64,000 nt of DNA. It comes from Hevea brasiliensis. Taxonomy: Eukaryota > Streptophyta > Magnoliopsida > Malpighiales > Euphorbiaceae. The position numbers and the translations under genes are program-made. Where the stretch lies: NCBI RefSeq assembly GCF_030052815.1, contig NC_079504.1:47855614-47919613 (forward strand). Reading direction: 5' to 3'. Position 1 is the first letter of the stretch. Every line of letters begins with the position of its first letter. Below are positions 9,690 to 21,987 of the stretch, one piece after another. A model generated the notes under the pieces. The model saw only the letters and a list, made by a program, of their open reading frames with translations. It had not been told where the DNA came from and made no database searches.

Positions 9690-11459
9690 GAGTAAATTGT
9701 CGCAAGGGTTTTTATGGTTGCCGGACGATTCTTGCTGAAGCGAGAAAAGTGAGGGGTCGCTACTTTAATTTTAAGGAAAATTAAAGGAAACCATTTGTAA
9801 AAATAAGAATTTACAAAACCACTTCTAAAACAAAGATTCTAGGCTCAGGGTTCGTGTGCGTGTAAGGAAGGTGTTAAGCACCCCACCTCGTCCTTCAATA
9901 AAAGTAAGCAGATTTAACGGTGTGCTCTTTATAATTTAAGATCAATAAATTTGGAGTTATAATTATGATGTTGGTCCCTGTTATTGATAAAATGAACATT
10001 TGATATTTCACCATTTTGGGTTATCTAAGAACACGAGTATATGGGATGACCCTACAGTGAATTGATATTATATTTGTTTAATTTGTTATGTATTTGTTAA
10101 GTTCCTCCCTCTTTGAATTAGAACTCTAATTCCGAAGAGGTGTTATTTGGTCCCTAATGGTTCATAACGAGTGAGGAGGACTTTCGGCTCACACATTATA
10201 TACCTCATCATTAGCGTTCAAATAACTGAGGGTGCGGTGTGTGTAATGGATATGCAAGAAACAATATAGGTATAGATTTTCATTCCTTTTAATTAGGACT
10301 CTAATTCAAAAGGGATGTGTTAATTAAAACCTAGAGAATTCCCTTCATTAATGAGGACTATCAGTTAATGAAGGAAGGTCTCATCATCGGCATAATTACC
10401 GGTAAAACCTTTACCCATATCGTTCCATCTTAAACGATTTAATGTTTTGGAATTACGGTATTTGTTTGATTAAGCCAAATTGAAGGAAAAGTTTCCTAGG
10501 TGACATAAATGTGTGGCTCCTAAGAAGGACTCTCCATTGGGTCCAAGATATAAAGTTCGGGGTTCTTAGAAGAACTCTCTCGTGAACCAGTTACTAAAAT
10601 GTGAGTTGAATTCTGTAAAAATGAGTGCTGAGGTTTTCAAGGAAAGGACTCTCTCTCGATCTCCCTAATTTATACGAGAGAACTTTATAAAACTACAGGA
10701 ATTTTAGGAAAGGACTCTCCCCCGATTTCCCTAATTTAGTACTGAATATTTTACAAGATATAAAACTACGGGAATTCAAGGAAATGACTCTCTCCTATTC
10801 TCCCCTATTTTGAAAAGTAAACTTTAATAAAGGTATAGCAATCACAGAAGTTGAGTTGAACTCTTTCCCGATCTCTCTCTAGAAGACTAGGATAATGTGA
10901 TGCATTACGTGCATCATTTCCCAATCTCTTTATTACTATCTGGGCTTTTTCTAGTTTCCAATCTCATAACTTATTGTCCAAACTCTTTTCTACTCTTGAC
11001 TTTCGACCTCTTGTTTATTATCCGAATCTTCTACTTCTATTCGAACTACAACAATTCTTATTTCTCCTCATTAATCGAATCTTAACTTCCCACATTATGA
11101 TTTGTTTTTATCTAATTTTCTTTCAAACTCTTTACTATTTTATCGAAATTCTAGTAATATTTATATCATCTGAGCTCTTATTCTTACACTAATAAAAATA
11201 AAAATAAAAATCTTTTTCAGATGACGTATGCATTACGATAGCATACAAAAAGTAATATTTGTAAGATAAGTCAGCCAGATACTGATCTACCCGAAAAGCT
11301 CGGTATGATATAGTGTCTAAAAAGTTCTTACATCATGGATACGGATTAATCATATTTCATTTGAGAATGATCAGTTAAAACGTTTACTGCTGGAATGATA
11401 GGAGAGCTGGTATCGATGTCTCACAAAGCTGGGACCACTAATGCTAAGGTGACCGTGAT
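9690..11459 (+). mobile_element. Non-coding retroelement remnant (Tat/Ogre-like style)
   Basis: The stretch opens with a 'gttgccggacgattct ... gtcgctactttaatttt' type sequence followed by 'ggtgttaagcacccc'. This style is known to me from leader or LTR regions of large plant Ty3/gypsy elements. It has no coding frame. Parts repeat internally, including 'ggactctaattc'-type words at 10110-10320 and an array at 10631-10815. It ends where a solo LTR begins. The class is a judgement from style only. Confidence 0.4.
10631..10815. repeat. Imperfect tandem repeat, about 70-bp period, 3 copies
   Basis: Each unit carries a form of 'ggaaaggactctctc..gat' followed by 'tccctaattta'. There are three copies here and four in unit 2 (34632-34890), so one copy was gained or lost after duplication. 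Confidence 0.75.
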
Positions 11460-11998
11460 TGTGACACCCCTTACCAGTCTACAATGTAGCTGAGCCAGGC
11501 ATGTCACACTCGGTGCTGGAGCACCTTAAATTATCTTATTTCATTTCAAATAATCACATTTAATTCCTTTAATTTGGGGTCAATTTATTAACCAGATAAA
11601 CTGACGGAGTTTTCCCTAAATTTATTAATATTTGATGTTTTCCCACCTATCAAAAGTCTCAATAATATATTTATAATAATGTAAATTCTTCATCACATTT
11701 AATTCTAGTACTTCATTTCAATGTTGCAAACTCACAATTTTCATTCATACATAAATAAATAAATTGATACTCATTCATAAACAAAATACTCAATTTCAAT
11801 TAATTTAGATAATTTACAGTAATTACATAAGTGTCTAATTTACATAACAAAATAAAAGTCTAATTACAAAATATAAAATACAAAATTTCTAATGAAGCCC
11901 AGTGGTCCTACAAAAATACATTGCACGGATGAGGTGACACCGGACATAAGTGCAGATCAAAACTCTGATTCCCAGTCTAAGGCCTACTAGGCTCACGC
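11460..11998 (-). mobile_element. Outer solo-LTR-type fragment, part 1
   Basis: On the plus strand it begins TGTGACACCCCTTACC, the reverse complement of the LTR end seen at 5557-6414. It runs into 'ggctcacgc', where a related LTR (11999-15256) is inserted. The outer sequence resumes at 15257. It shares 'gcagatcaaaact', 'cccagtc' and 'acggagttt' words with the inner LTR, so the two belong to one family. Confidence 0.65.
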
Positions 11999-14900
11999 TG
12001 TGACACCCCTTACCCGTTTACAGTGTAGTTGAGTAGGGCATGTCACACTCGGTGCTAGAGCACCCTATCTTAACTTATCTCAATTTATTACTTCTTAATT
12101 ATCACATTCAATTTTTCATTAAATTTAATCAATTGTTCATTTATTTTATTTTATTTTTTTCTGTGGAGAAAATGACGGAGTTTCCCCTCATTTCTTAATA
12201 ATTTGACAATTTTTCCACCTGTGTGAAACAATTATCTTTGTACAGATTCAAAAAATCATTTTCTCATTCAGAACATTAATAAGTTTCACTCATATAAATA
12301 CATAAGAAAATTTAAATCATTTACATACATATACAATTCAAATATGAAAATTTTAAACTGTATTAATTTACATCATATGTACATTTCATGTACAAAAATA
12401 CATAATTTACATTAAATGTCCAAAATTTGATTATAATGATCAAAAATAAAATACAGGCTGCTGGACACTACCAAAGTATGCACTGCTGAGGAGGTGACAC
12501 TCAGGACCCAAATGCAGATCAAAACTTCTAATCTCCCAGTCCATGGTCCACTGGGTTCTCTAGCCAAATCTTCAGTACTTACGCGTTGCAAACAGCGACG
12601 CGCTAAGCATAAAGCTTAGTGGTGCCAATAATGCAGGAAAATATAATATACAAATGAAAGTAAAAATTTCCTAGTTATTGTACTTATAAGAAAATAAATA
12701 ATTACTAATTTATTGTTTAGTTGAAGGCTAATTACATCTTATGATATTTAACTCTTCCTAGCATTTTATTAATCGTTCTCATGATGATTTTGAGCCTCTT
12801 TTATTGAAATCATTCTTGTTCTTTATCTTGATATTTAATTTCCTTACTTCCTTTAATAATCAATTCAATTACATTTATACTTTTCCATGTCCAAGTAACC
12901 TATACAAATTGACCGGACTGGATAAACGGGTAAACTAGTAATCGGGTACAGTGTACCTCGGCCACACACCATCGGTCAGAATGTGTCTCCCGGTGTGCAG
13001 ACATAATGGCTAATAAGCCATAAAAACAATAAGCCATAAAGCCAAGTATAACATCATACTCAGTAGAGCCATAGGTTATCATATCATAGAATGGCATGAA
13101 GCCATATGCAGTATTCCTATCAGAACCCTATTGGCATGCCAACCTATCCAAACCAATAACATTAGGCCTACTAGGGCATATTACAAAGCTCTTAATTGAA
13201 TATTTGTGTTTAACATGTAAGGTTACTATTCATTTTACTATTCGAGTCAAAATATTGACTTTCTCATACATAATAGTTACATGAGTTCTAACCACATGAA
13301 ATTACCACATTTTGGTTGACAAAAGTGTTGGCATTAGTTGCCAATCAATACTTAAAACCAATATGAAATAAATAAAAAATTTCAGTTTTTGTGTCCTATG
13401 TTTGTTGTTCCATTGGTCTAAGCTACAGTGAGAATTTAGCTAACTTGTCTTCATCAAAGTTGTTCCTTTATGTGTCTTCTTTAATTCGCTTTTTGAATCA
13501 CTCCATTTGGACTTTTGTAACTCAAGTTATTGCCATTTTACCATAACTGGCCAGATTGACTAGTAACCAGAATTTCTGGGCAATTCTGGTTCTACTAGAT
13601 TTGGTAGCTCAATTTTGGCTAGCAATTTCATTTGGTTAAGTCCAGAATTTGAGTTTGCGTTCTACATAAAAGTTTCTCTAAATTGTCTAAGCTTTTCATT
13701 GATATAAATTTCAGGTCAATTGGACCTTTCTACACTGAGTTATGACCAAATGAATGAATATTGTTCATTTGGTCATTTTGCCCAGGCAGAATGTGTGTTA
13801 CCCAGATTTAGTCAATTTTTAGGTCAGTCTATTGTGGTTTTCTGGGTAGGGTTTCTTCATCAAAGTTGTGCCATTATGTATCTAATTTCATGTCTAATTG
13901 GCATTGCACCAACTGAACCTACACAACTCAAGTTACAGCTACCCAAACTTATTGGACTCACATCTAGCCCTGCAGGTCACCAAAGGCAGCATATCTAACC
14001 TCAATTCCATTGGCACAATTCACTTCAATTCTTCATCAAATATAGATAAGTGGTCACTAATTGACCATTAGAACTTCCATTCACCAATACATGAGCAAAA
14101 CCCTAAGTTTTAAATTCAAAACCCTAGCTCCAATTCAAGATTTACACAACACATGTCACATTAGGCATACTAATCAATTTCTAATTGTTGTCTACATATC
14201 AAACAACATTTCTAAGCCATTCAAATCCATAAAAAACCATCAAACCCTACATCCTATTATGGCTGTTGAAATTGGGGAAGATACATCCAAGTGGTTTTCA
14301 TCAAATTGTCTTACAATTTCTAACTTAAATAAACTCCCTAAACATGAATTGAAAGAGAAAGAGAGAGATTGGTCACTAACCTCACTTATGTGACACCCAA
14401 GCTTGCCAAGACTTCTTAATTTCTCCTTCCTTTTTGCTGCCTCAAGTTACTCAAGATACAAGGGTCAGGTTTAATGAAGAGAGGAGGTGGTTTTAGGGTG
14501 TAAAATCAAAGTTTGCTAAGCTTTGTGGGAAGAGCTTCAATGGTGGACTCTCTTTCTTTGGTTTTGCCAAGTGGGAATCGAAGAAGAAGAAACTGATTTC
14601 TTATGTGTTTTTTTATCCTTTCTTATTTGTTTTATGTAAGCTTGGTAAGTTTTGATTGGTCAAAAATTTTAATGACCTCTTATTTACATAAGGCTTAGGT
14701 AATAATTAAGTTTAAATCTTATTTTTGTTTTATTTTTCTTGCTTCTCTCTTTACTTATTTTTAAATAAATTTTTCATCAATATTAATTCACATTTTATAT
14801 CATATATTTCACTTACTTAAATGGACAAGTTGGTCAAAATCATCTCTGAAGACGAAATGACCAAAATGCCCTCCGTTTAGCTTAAGGAGCCAAAACTGTC

Positions 14901-15256
14901 TGTACCAATCTTAAAAATTCTCCTAACATTTTCTTGATTCTAATGCTACCTAGGGCGCTGTAACTCTTCTCTGGCAACCCAAAAATTATTTCACGGGATT
15001 TCCCTCGGGTTTAGGGCTACTGGCTGTGAAGATAGCAATTTCCGGTTAGGGTCACCCATCACCAGGGCACCGGCTCATTTAACCTTGGTGTATTTCATAC
15101 CTTAAATTTTTTTAAATTTTTTTCCTTACTATTATTTGAGTTATTTATGACTCCTCACTTTAGTTTAAATATAGTTCCAGATATTCTAGCTTTCAGGACC
15201 GACACCGGCCACTAGAACTGTAGAATGTACAGACTTGCTAAAGTGAGGGTGTTACA
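11999..15256 (-). mobile_element. Inner solo LTR, about 3.26 kb, nested
   Basis: On the plus strand it runs from TGTGACACCCC to GGGTGTTACA. The flanks are CACGC (11994-11998) and CATGC (15257-15261); in unit 2 both flanks are CACGC, so this is a true 5-bp target duplication with one later change here. It is inserted in an older LTR of the same family. ORFs inside (for example 13720-13998 and 14061-14393, plus strand) lie antisense to the element and are probably not real genes. There is no internal retroelement domain. Confidence 0.75.
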
Positions 15257-15887
15257 CATGCTCTTGGTCTCCAGTACCTACGCGTAGCAAAAAGCGACGC
15301 CCTAAGCATATAGCTTAGTGGTGTCAATATAAAATAAAAATAAATAAAAATAATTAAATATGCATAAATTATGCTGTTATTTCATGCATATTGGATTTTT
15401 GGTAATTATTCGTAATATTCTATTAATTTAGTGATTTTTATGTTCATTATTTAATTATAACTTTGTAAGATTTATTTTAGCTACCCAAGTAACCTATACT
15501 AGTTGACTGAACTGGATAAATGGGTAAACTAGCATTGGGTACTAAGTACCTCGGGCCGTCATACCATCGATCACATAGTGTCTACCAGGTGTGCAACAGA
15601 ATGGCTGACAAGCCATAATAATCATCAGGTACAAAGCCAAGTATATAAAGAGTATCAAAATGGCCAAAAGCCATAATATCACAAAATAGCATTAAATGCC
15701 ATAAATCACGAAATGGCATGAAGCCATAGGCAGTACTGCAATCGGAACCCTATTAGCATGCCAACCTATCTAAACCAATCATACTAGACATACTAGGGCA
15801 TATTAACAAAGGTAGGTGTTTATTTCTTTGCATTTGATATTATGGAGGTTACTATTGACATTACTATTCATGCAAAATGTTGACTTT
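15257..15887 (-). mobile_element. Outer solo-LTR-type fragment, part 2
   Basis: This continues the outer LTR after the nested insertion. The stretch 15275-15887 parallels 12570-13260 inside the inner LTR, including 'taagcatatagcttagtgg' and 'ggcatgccaacctatc' words. Similarity stops near 15887, so the outer LTR is truncated where the coiled-coil ORF region begins. Confidence 0.6.
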
Positions 15888-15972
15888 GGAGAGGAACCAC
15901 TCAGTTCGAGGAAATCCCGATCTGGCGAAGGTCTTAGGCTCTTCGATTTGTTCTTAAGAAGATTGGATTCAG

Positions 15973-16497
15973 ATGGACCAGGAGAGCATCAAAGATCTTC
16001 TAACCCAGACCATGAGTTTGGGATTGGAGGCAATTGCGAACCAACAGATAATCAGGGAGAATGCTCATCTCTTAAGAAGGGAGATCATCAAGGCAGTGCA
16101 GGATGCGGCAGTTGCGAAGACCCAACTCTTGACCGCTAATGATCAGATCATTGACTTGGAGAGCCAAGTGAGGTCTTCTGAGGAAAGAACGGCTCAGCTG
16201 GAGAGGGAACTTAAAGATGCTCGGGCTTGCCGAGCTGCTAATCTAGCTCGATTCTCTAGAGAGATAAGGGCCAAGGAGGACAAAGCTTTGGTGAAGGAAG
16301 CCAATGCTAATGTGAATGCCCATAGCAATCTCCTAGCTGAGCTGGTGAAGCGCTACCATAAAGAAGACTTCACCTGGCTGGAGAAGCTTGCCCCTAGTGT
16401 TGAGGCCGAGAGTGAAGAGGAACATGAGAGAGAGGAGGGAGAGAACATTGAAAATATACTTGAAGAGCAAGCTAGGGAAGATCTTCTTGCTGAGTAA
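15973..16497 (+). CDS. Coiled-coil protein, probably transposon-derived
   Basis: An open frame of 174 codons starts at ATG 15973 (MDQESIKDLL). Residues about 30-105 are rich in charged heptad-like sequence (for example LESQVRSSEERTAQLERELK) and should form a coiled coil. A short conserved-looking piece, LAELVKRYHKEDFTWLEKLA, follows, and the tail is very acidic (Glu-rich). There is no signal peptide or membrane segment. Its composition is less AT-rich than its surroundings. Similar coiled-coil and acidic C-terminal parts occur in hypothetical proteins of plant transposons, from memory, so this is probably the 3' part of such an ORF. The unit 2 copy has a nonsense codon. There is no evidence of a host function. 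Confidence 0.45.
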   Translation: MDQESIKDLLTQTMSLGLEAIANQQIIRENAHLLRREIIKAVQDAAVAKTQLLTANDQIIDLESQVRSSEERTAQLERELKDARACRAANLARFSREIRAKEDKALVKEANANVNAHSNLLAELVKRYHKEDFTWLEKLAPSVEAESEEEHEREEGENIENILEEQAREDLLAE

Positions 16498-17390
16498 CTT
16501 TGTATTTTCTTTTAAAATGAATTAAGTTCATTTGTGATTAATTCTAGATGAGATCGAAAAATATTAAATCAAGTTTGCACGTGCTAGATAGAATTAACCC
16601 CTACTAAATTGAATAAAGTTGAACATATAACCTAAGATCGGTTATCCCTCATAAAACATGAGACCACTTAAAGAGATTGGAAAAACGAACATGGGATCGT
16701 AAGACCTTATGACCGAATATCGATTGAAACTTTGAAACATTTGGAGTGATTTGTAAAGACTTGAGATCGGGTCCTAGTCAAAATAATTTATTAGGATTGG
16801 AACAATTATTTAGAGATCGGATAAAACATCAACTTGATTAAGAAATTTTGAACAATTAGAGTGAGATACCTGATAAAAACTAACCACAATTTGAAATTTT
16901 GAATTATGTGACCCCACCAAGATCGGAAGACAATAGAATGTAAGACCAGATGGTCCGAAGATTGGACATCAATCCGAACGAGTTGAGTAGAGGCAGAGAG
17001 GTCGAAAAACAATTAACTTGAGCATATCTGAGGTCGAATAAACTTGACATTTATTATTTATTTGGGAGAACTGAAATTATTACTAGTTCAGAGAAAATGA
17101 CCTGTGGTCAAGTAATTTAGTTGAGATTGGGTAAAATATTAAGATGAGAGATCCATTTAAGAAAGTATCAACAGAAAATTGTATATTAATTACACAAGTT
17201 ATGCATTTGAAGATCGACCAAAATATGGTGTCAACATAAATTATTAAAATCTAATGTAATTATAAAATATATAAAATAAATTAAAAATGAAATAGTAATA
17301 TAAAGTAAAGAAAACACTAAAAAAACAATAATTACGAGAAAATATAGGCTATTGAAGTTTTTATGAGTTGGACTAATTGAAAAAAAAAAC
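16498..17390. other. Transposon-like AT-rich stretch, no gene
   Basis: Repeated 'gatcgg' and 'gatcga' words are scattered every 40-80 bases. This pattern and the coiled-coil ORF upstream suggest one transposon body. No ORF is credible. The unit 2 counterpart is 40713-41618. Confidence 0.4.
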
Positions 17391-18537
17391 TAATTGTTTC
17401 TCAAAACATGGTTTACAAAATTAACGATCCCTGATCTCCATCTCTCCCCTTTTCTCTCTTCCCCTCATCAACATCCCTTTAGGTCCAAGTGTATTATCAA
17501 TAGCCCTTTGGGATTCTCTGTGGATTTATTGCATTCAGCCAATACCTCTCTCCTTATTCCTCTTTTTGCTCTCATTTCATTGCATAAGAAACTCAGAACC
17601 CTAGTTATAGTTTTTCCAATTTTACTTTTTACTTCTAATCATATCTCTAATTTTGAATCCAAAGCACCAATTAAGCCAATACTCAAAAATTTCAGTTACC
17701 AAATCATATCTACTGAAACCAAAAACCATGATTTCACTTTGCTAATAGAGCAAAATTTCTTTTTTTTTTTTTCAACATTTACTTGAGATAAATACTACAT
17801 CCCTAATTTGAAAAACAAAGAGATTACTTTAACACTTTTTTAAAAGTGTCTCATTTTGTCATGTGTTAAGAGAGGCAAATTCATGTGCAGATCCCTTGGT
17901 AAAACAGGGTTTTAGTAGAACCTCAGGCTTCGTTGCTCTCCTGTAGATTCTGGTCTTGGAGTTTTTTATCTGCTCTTTTGTTTTGGTGTTTACTATTTGT
18001 TTTGGTGTTTTTTAAGTTCTAGTTGTGGTTGGTGTTCTGTAGGTTCGATGTAAATGGATTGTTTATCGGCAAAGTTTTAGTCAGAGCCCCTCCACAATCT
18101 CTCTCATTTTTATTACCTTTATAAAATTTTTTTGCTGATATATATATATATATATCAAGCTCAAATTTATCTCCTCACCCTGAGAAATCCCAAAATCAAA
18201 GTGGTGGAGAAGGGGAACCTGTTCAAGCCAATGAAGTCAGGGAAAAGGAAATGAAAGGGAAGGCGAAGGCGAAATGCTCCTACTGCGTTAAATTTTAAAG
18301 ACCGAAATGTACGTAATGCATTGGATTAAAATTAAGAAATTTTGACTTTATTGAGGTAGATAGAACTTGTTGAGCCGGGACGACCTTGACAATTTAACGC
18401 ATTCCCCTAATATCATTATTATCAGCTTAGGAAATTTTCAACACTGGGCATGGATGGTTTTGTATATAGTTTTCTGCATCTCACTTTTTGAACTAACCAA
18501 ACAATTCTAATAGCTGCTTCCAGCCTCTTTAAACCAA
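17391..18537 (+). promoter_or_regulatory. Upstream region of receptor-kinase copy 1
   Basis: A plus-strand ORF (17394-17786, 130 codons) is kept in unit 2 (41619-42014), but it is low-complexity and ends in a poly-T run, so I treat it as chance. Part of this region (about 17690-18450) recurs at 8095-8620. A TATA-like box GTATATAG (18462-18469) lies about 69 bases before the receptor ATG. An AT microsatellite is at about 18138-18155. Unit 2 lacks 59 bp here, including the TATA-like box. Confidence 0.45.
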
Positions 18538-21500
18538 ATGAAGTTTAGTAAGCGCAGCTTTTATACATTTGTTTGTCTGCAAGTGTTTCTTTTCTTCTCT
18601 ATTAACTTAGGATGCCTGCAAGCCGGTGCTTCAGGAAGAGAGACAGATGAACTTGCTTTGCTCAAATTCAAACAAGGGATAACCAGTGATCCCCATGGAA
18701 TCTTCAACTCATGGAATGATTCTCTCCATTTCTGCCACTGGACTGGAATCACATGTGGTCGCAGCCTTCAAAGAGTCACCTCCTTGGTCTTAGAAGGGCA
18801 GAATCTTTTTGGTTCTGTGTCACCATATATTGGCAACCTCAGCTTTCTTAGGTTGATCAACCTCCAAAACAACAGCTTAAAGGGCGAAATTCCGCAGCAA
18901 CTTGGCAAGTTGTTTCGACTGCAGAAGTTCTTTGTCAACAGTAACTCATTAAATGGTACAATTCCACTCAACTTGACTCGCTGTTTCCAGCTCAACACAA
19001 TATATTTACAGTGGAATAATCTTGCTGGAAAGATCCCAGAAGAACTTGGCTCCCTGCCAAAGCTGGAAAAGCTTGGACTTCGCAATAACAATCTGACAGG
19101 AGAAATTCCTCCTTTAGGCAACCTTTCATCACTTACCATGTTTTCTGCAACATTTAATGATCTGGAAGGAAGTATTCCAAATGAGATGGGTCGATTAAAA
19201 AGCTTGAATAGTTTTGCCGTTGGAGTTAATAGATTATCAGGTATAATCCCCCCATCTCTTTTCAACATCACATCTTTGAGTTTTCTGGTATTTGCTGCCA
19301 ATCAACTTAGTGGGAGTCTACCTGACAATATTTTCTTCAGTCTCCCAAATCTTCAAGCTTTTTTAGTAGACGGAAACTTTTTCTCTGGCCCAATTCCAAA
19401 TTCATTGTCTAATGCCTCTCAGCTTCAACTCGTTGATATGGGCATGAACAAATTTGTGGGACAAGTTCCCACTAATCTTGGAAATTTACAGAGTATCTTA
19501 CTGCTGAAATTCGAGTTCAATAATCTTGGAAGTAATTCATCGAATGACTTACTTTTCTTGACCTCCTTGACAAATTGTAGTGATCTACAAATCTTCTCTA
19601 TCACCAGAAATAATTTTGCAGGTGTCTTGCCAGACTCTGTTGCCAATTTTTCAACTGGGCTCATTAGATTATATATGGGAGGAAATGAAATCACTGGAAT
19701 TATTCCTGCGGCGATGGAGAATCTTGTCAACTTAATTGATTTGCAATTGGAAGAAAACCTTTTCACAGTTTTCATCCCATCTCAGTTTGGAAAGCTTCAA
19801 AAGCTACAATCATTAGTTTTAAGCTACAATCAATTGTCAGGTCAAATTCCGTCCTCCATTGGTAACCTCACCCAATTATCTCGTGTATTGCTGTCTGGAA
19901 ACAAATTGGAAGGAAGCATTCCTCCAAGTATTAGAAATTGCCAACATTTATAGGCTGTACGTATTGCAGAAAATAGACTCAGCGGAGAGTTACCTGAGGA
20001 AGTTTTAGGTCTTACTTCTTTATCAAAAATAATTATCTTTTAACTCTTTCACTGGGCACTTACCAACAGAAGTGAGAAAGCTTTAAAATGTAAATACACT
20101 GGATATCTCAGAAAACAATCTTTCAGGTGAAATTCCTGGAACCATTGGAGGTTGCTTGAGCCTAGAATATCTTTATATGCAAGGAAATTTTTCCCAAGGA
20201 ACCATCCCTTCATCTTTAGCTTCCCTTAAAGGCCTTCAATATTTAGATCTTTGGCGAAACAACTTGTCAGGACAAATTCCCAAAGATCTCCAAGAAATCC
20301 CTTATCTCCAATACTTGAATCTTTCGTTCAATGATCTTGAGGGAGAGGTACCAGAAAGAGGAGTATTTACTAATGTCAGTGCATTATCACTGATTGGGAA
20401 TACCAAGCTTTGCGGTGGTGTCCCAGAACTTGGTTTACCAAAATGCACTACTAAAATCTTGAAGAAAGTGAAATCCCACACGCTTAAGCTAGTGGTTGCA
20501 ATTGCTTGTGTGGTTCCAACTCTGCTTTCGTTTCTGATCTTTTTTCTTATTCGCTGGATGAGAAAATCAAGAACCAAGCCTTCTGTTGCACCCTTAGAAA
20601 TGAACCACCTTGTAATGGTATCCTATAAAGACCTTTTATCACGGAACGGATGGATTCTCTTGTAGCAATTTAATTGGTTCAGGTGGCTTTAGCTCTGTGT
20701 ATAAAGGATTTCTACCTCAAGTCCAAACACCAGTAGCTGTTAAGGTCCTCAACCTCGAGCAAACGGGTGCCATTAAGAGCTTCACGGCTGAATGCAATTC
20801 GCTGGGGAATATAAGGCATCGAAATCTTGTTAAGCTCGTAACATGTTGCTCCAGTTTAGATTACAAAACAAATGCATTCAAGGCTTTAATTTTTGAATAT
20901 ATGGGGAATGGAAGCCTAGAAAAGTAGCTGCATCCATGTGCAGAAGGTGAAAATCAGAAAAGAAGCTTGAACCTTCTTCAAAGACTCAATATCGCCATTG
21001 ATGTAGCATCAGCATTGCATTATCTACATGACCTCTGTGGAAAGCCTATCATTCATTGTGACCTGAAACCCAGCAATGTTCTTCTTGATGATGACATGGT
21101 TGCTCATGTAAGTGATTTTGGTCTAGCAAAACTCTTCTCAATCAACAGCAATTTATCTCTGAGTCAAATCAGCACAACTAGAATCAATGGAACCGTTGGT
21201 TATGTTGCTCCAGGTAATTAACAACTATACAAGCATCTTCCTCTATTTTTCTTCTTTTTCTTCTAATTCTGCTTCTTCTTCTTCCCTTAATAGTCTTTTC
21301 TTTTTTTTTTTCCTTTTATCATATAAACAAAAATTGATATGTTTTTCAGGACCACCGTTCTATATCCCATCTCCAAGCCACATTCAGTTCCATATAAATC
21401 CCCCCTGAGGAGTTATATGCTCAATAAAATTTAACTTTCACCTATACCTGCTCTAATCAAGACCTGTTTTCCCAGTTTGTTAATTTATTGTTAGTCAACA

Positions 21501-21987
21501 AATGATGAACTTATTATTGCCATATTAATTTGATTACTTTTACATACATGTAGAATATGGAATGAGAGGCATAGCATCGAAAGAAGGAGATGTTTATAGT
21601 TATGGAATTCTTGTGCTAGAGATGTTCTCAGAAAGAAGACCAACTGATGAAATGTTTAAAGAGGGAATAAATGTCCATAATTTTGTAAAGGCAGCATTGC
21701 CAAAAAGACTTTTACAAATTGTGGATCCAACCCTTCTCCCTAAAGAAATAGCAAATGAAGAATGTGATGATGATGCCACAATGGAAGCAGAAGAAACCAA
21801 TCACCATGAGAACTTGAGCCAGGTTACAACAAATCTGAGACAATGCCTAGTTTCAATGCTTGAAATTGGAGTTGCATGTTCAATGGAATCACCAATGGAA
21901 CGAATGAATATGGCTGATGTCATGAACAAGTTGCATTTGATAAAGAAAACTTTTCCGAATATTCAGATGGAGGGTGATGAGAGGTAA
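18538..21987 (+). pseudogene. LRR-XII receptor-like kinase, copy 1, broken
   Basis: The family product is a plasma-membrane pattern-recognition-type receptor kinase (EFR / Xa21 / At3g47570-like). The ATG at 18538 gives a signal peptide (hydrophobic core FVCLQVFLFFSINLGCLQA), then an LRRNT domain with FCHWTGITC, then about 21 LRRs. A membrane segment follows at about 20485-20550, then the kinase: glycine loop [17 protein letters not shown] lysine, HCDLKPSN catalytic loop (non-RD) and DFGLAK. One intron, 21214-21553 (GT-AG), splits the Glu codon in the GYVAPEYG motif, as usual in this family. Breaks against copy 2: TAG at 19951, a 5-bp loss near 20031, TAA at 20084, a 1-bp gain near 20634 and TAG at 20925. 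A Ser codon in LRR 5 is lost in frame. The kinase core and second exon are otherwise well kept. A stretch upstream holds a TATA-like box. At most a secreted LRR fragment of 471 residues could be made. Confidence 0.93.
21214..21553 (+). other. Intron of receptor-kinase copy 1
   Basis: It starts GTAATT after CCAG and ends in TAG before AATATGG. The phase-1 junction rebuilds Glu of the APEYG motif. A pyrimidine-rich tract (TTCTTCTT) lies in the first half and is kept in copy 2 (45380-45708). Confidence 0.9.

Noticed and set aside
10897..11192. Hydrophobic ORFs of 62-72 codons, possible small membrane proteins
   Set aside because: They are the T-rich end of a non-coding retroelement remnant; overlapping frames are hydrophobic simply because of T content.
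13720..14393. ORFs of 92 and 110 codons inside the inner LTR
   Set aside because: They are antisense to the LTR, with frames kept only because the two units are recent copies. No domain is seen.
17394..17786. 130-codon ORF upstream of receptor copy 1, also open in unit 2
   Set aside because: Low-complexity, ends in a poly-T (Phe) run with different ends in the two units, and has no recognisable domain.
18768..19301. Long minus-strand ORFs across the receptor LRR region (also 19425-19775, 42929-43465, 43589-43939, 44036-44314)
   Set aside because: They lie antisense to the LRR coding frame and mirror its periodic codons. They have no domain of their own.
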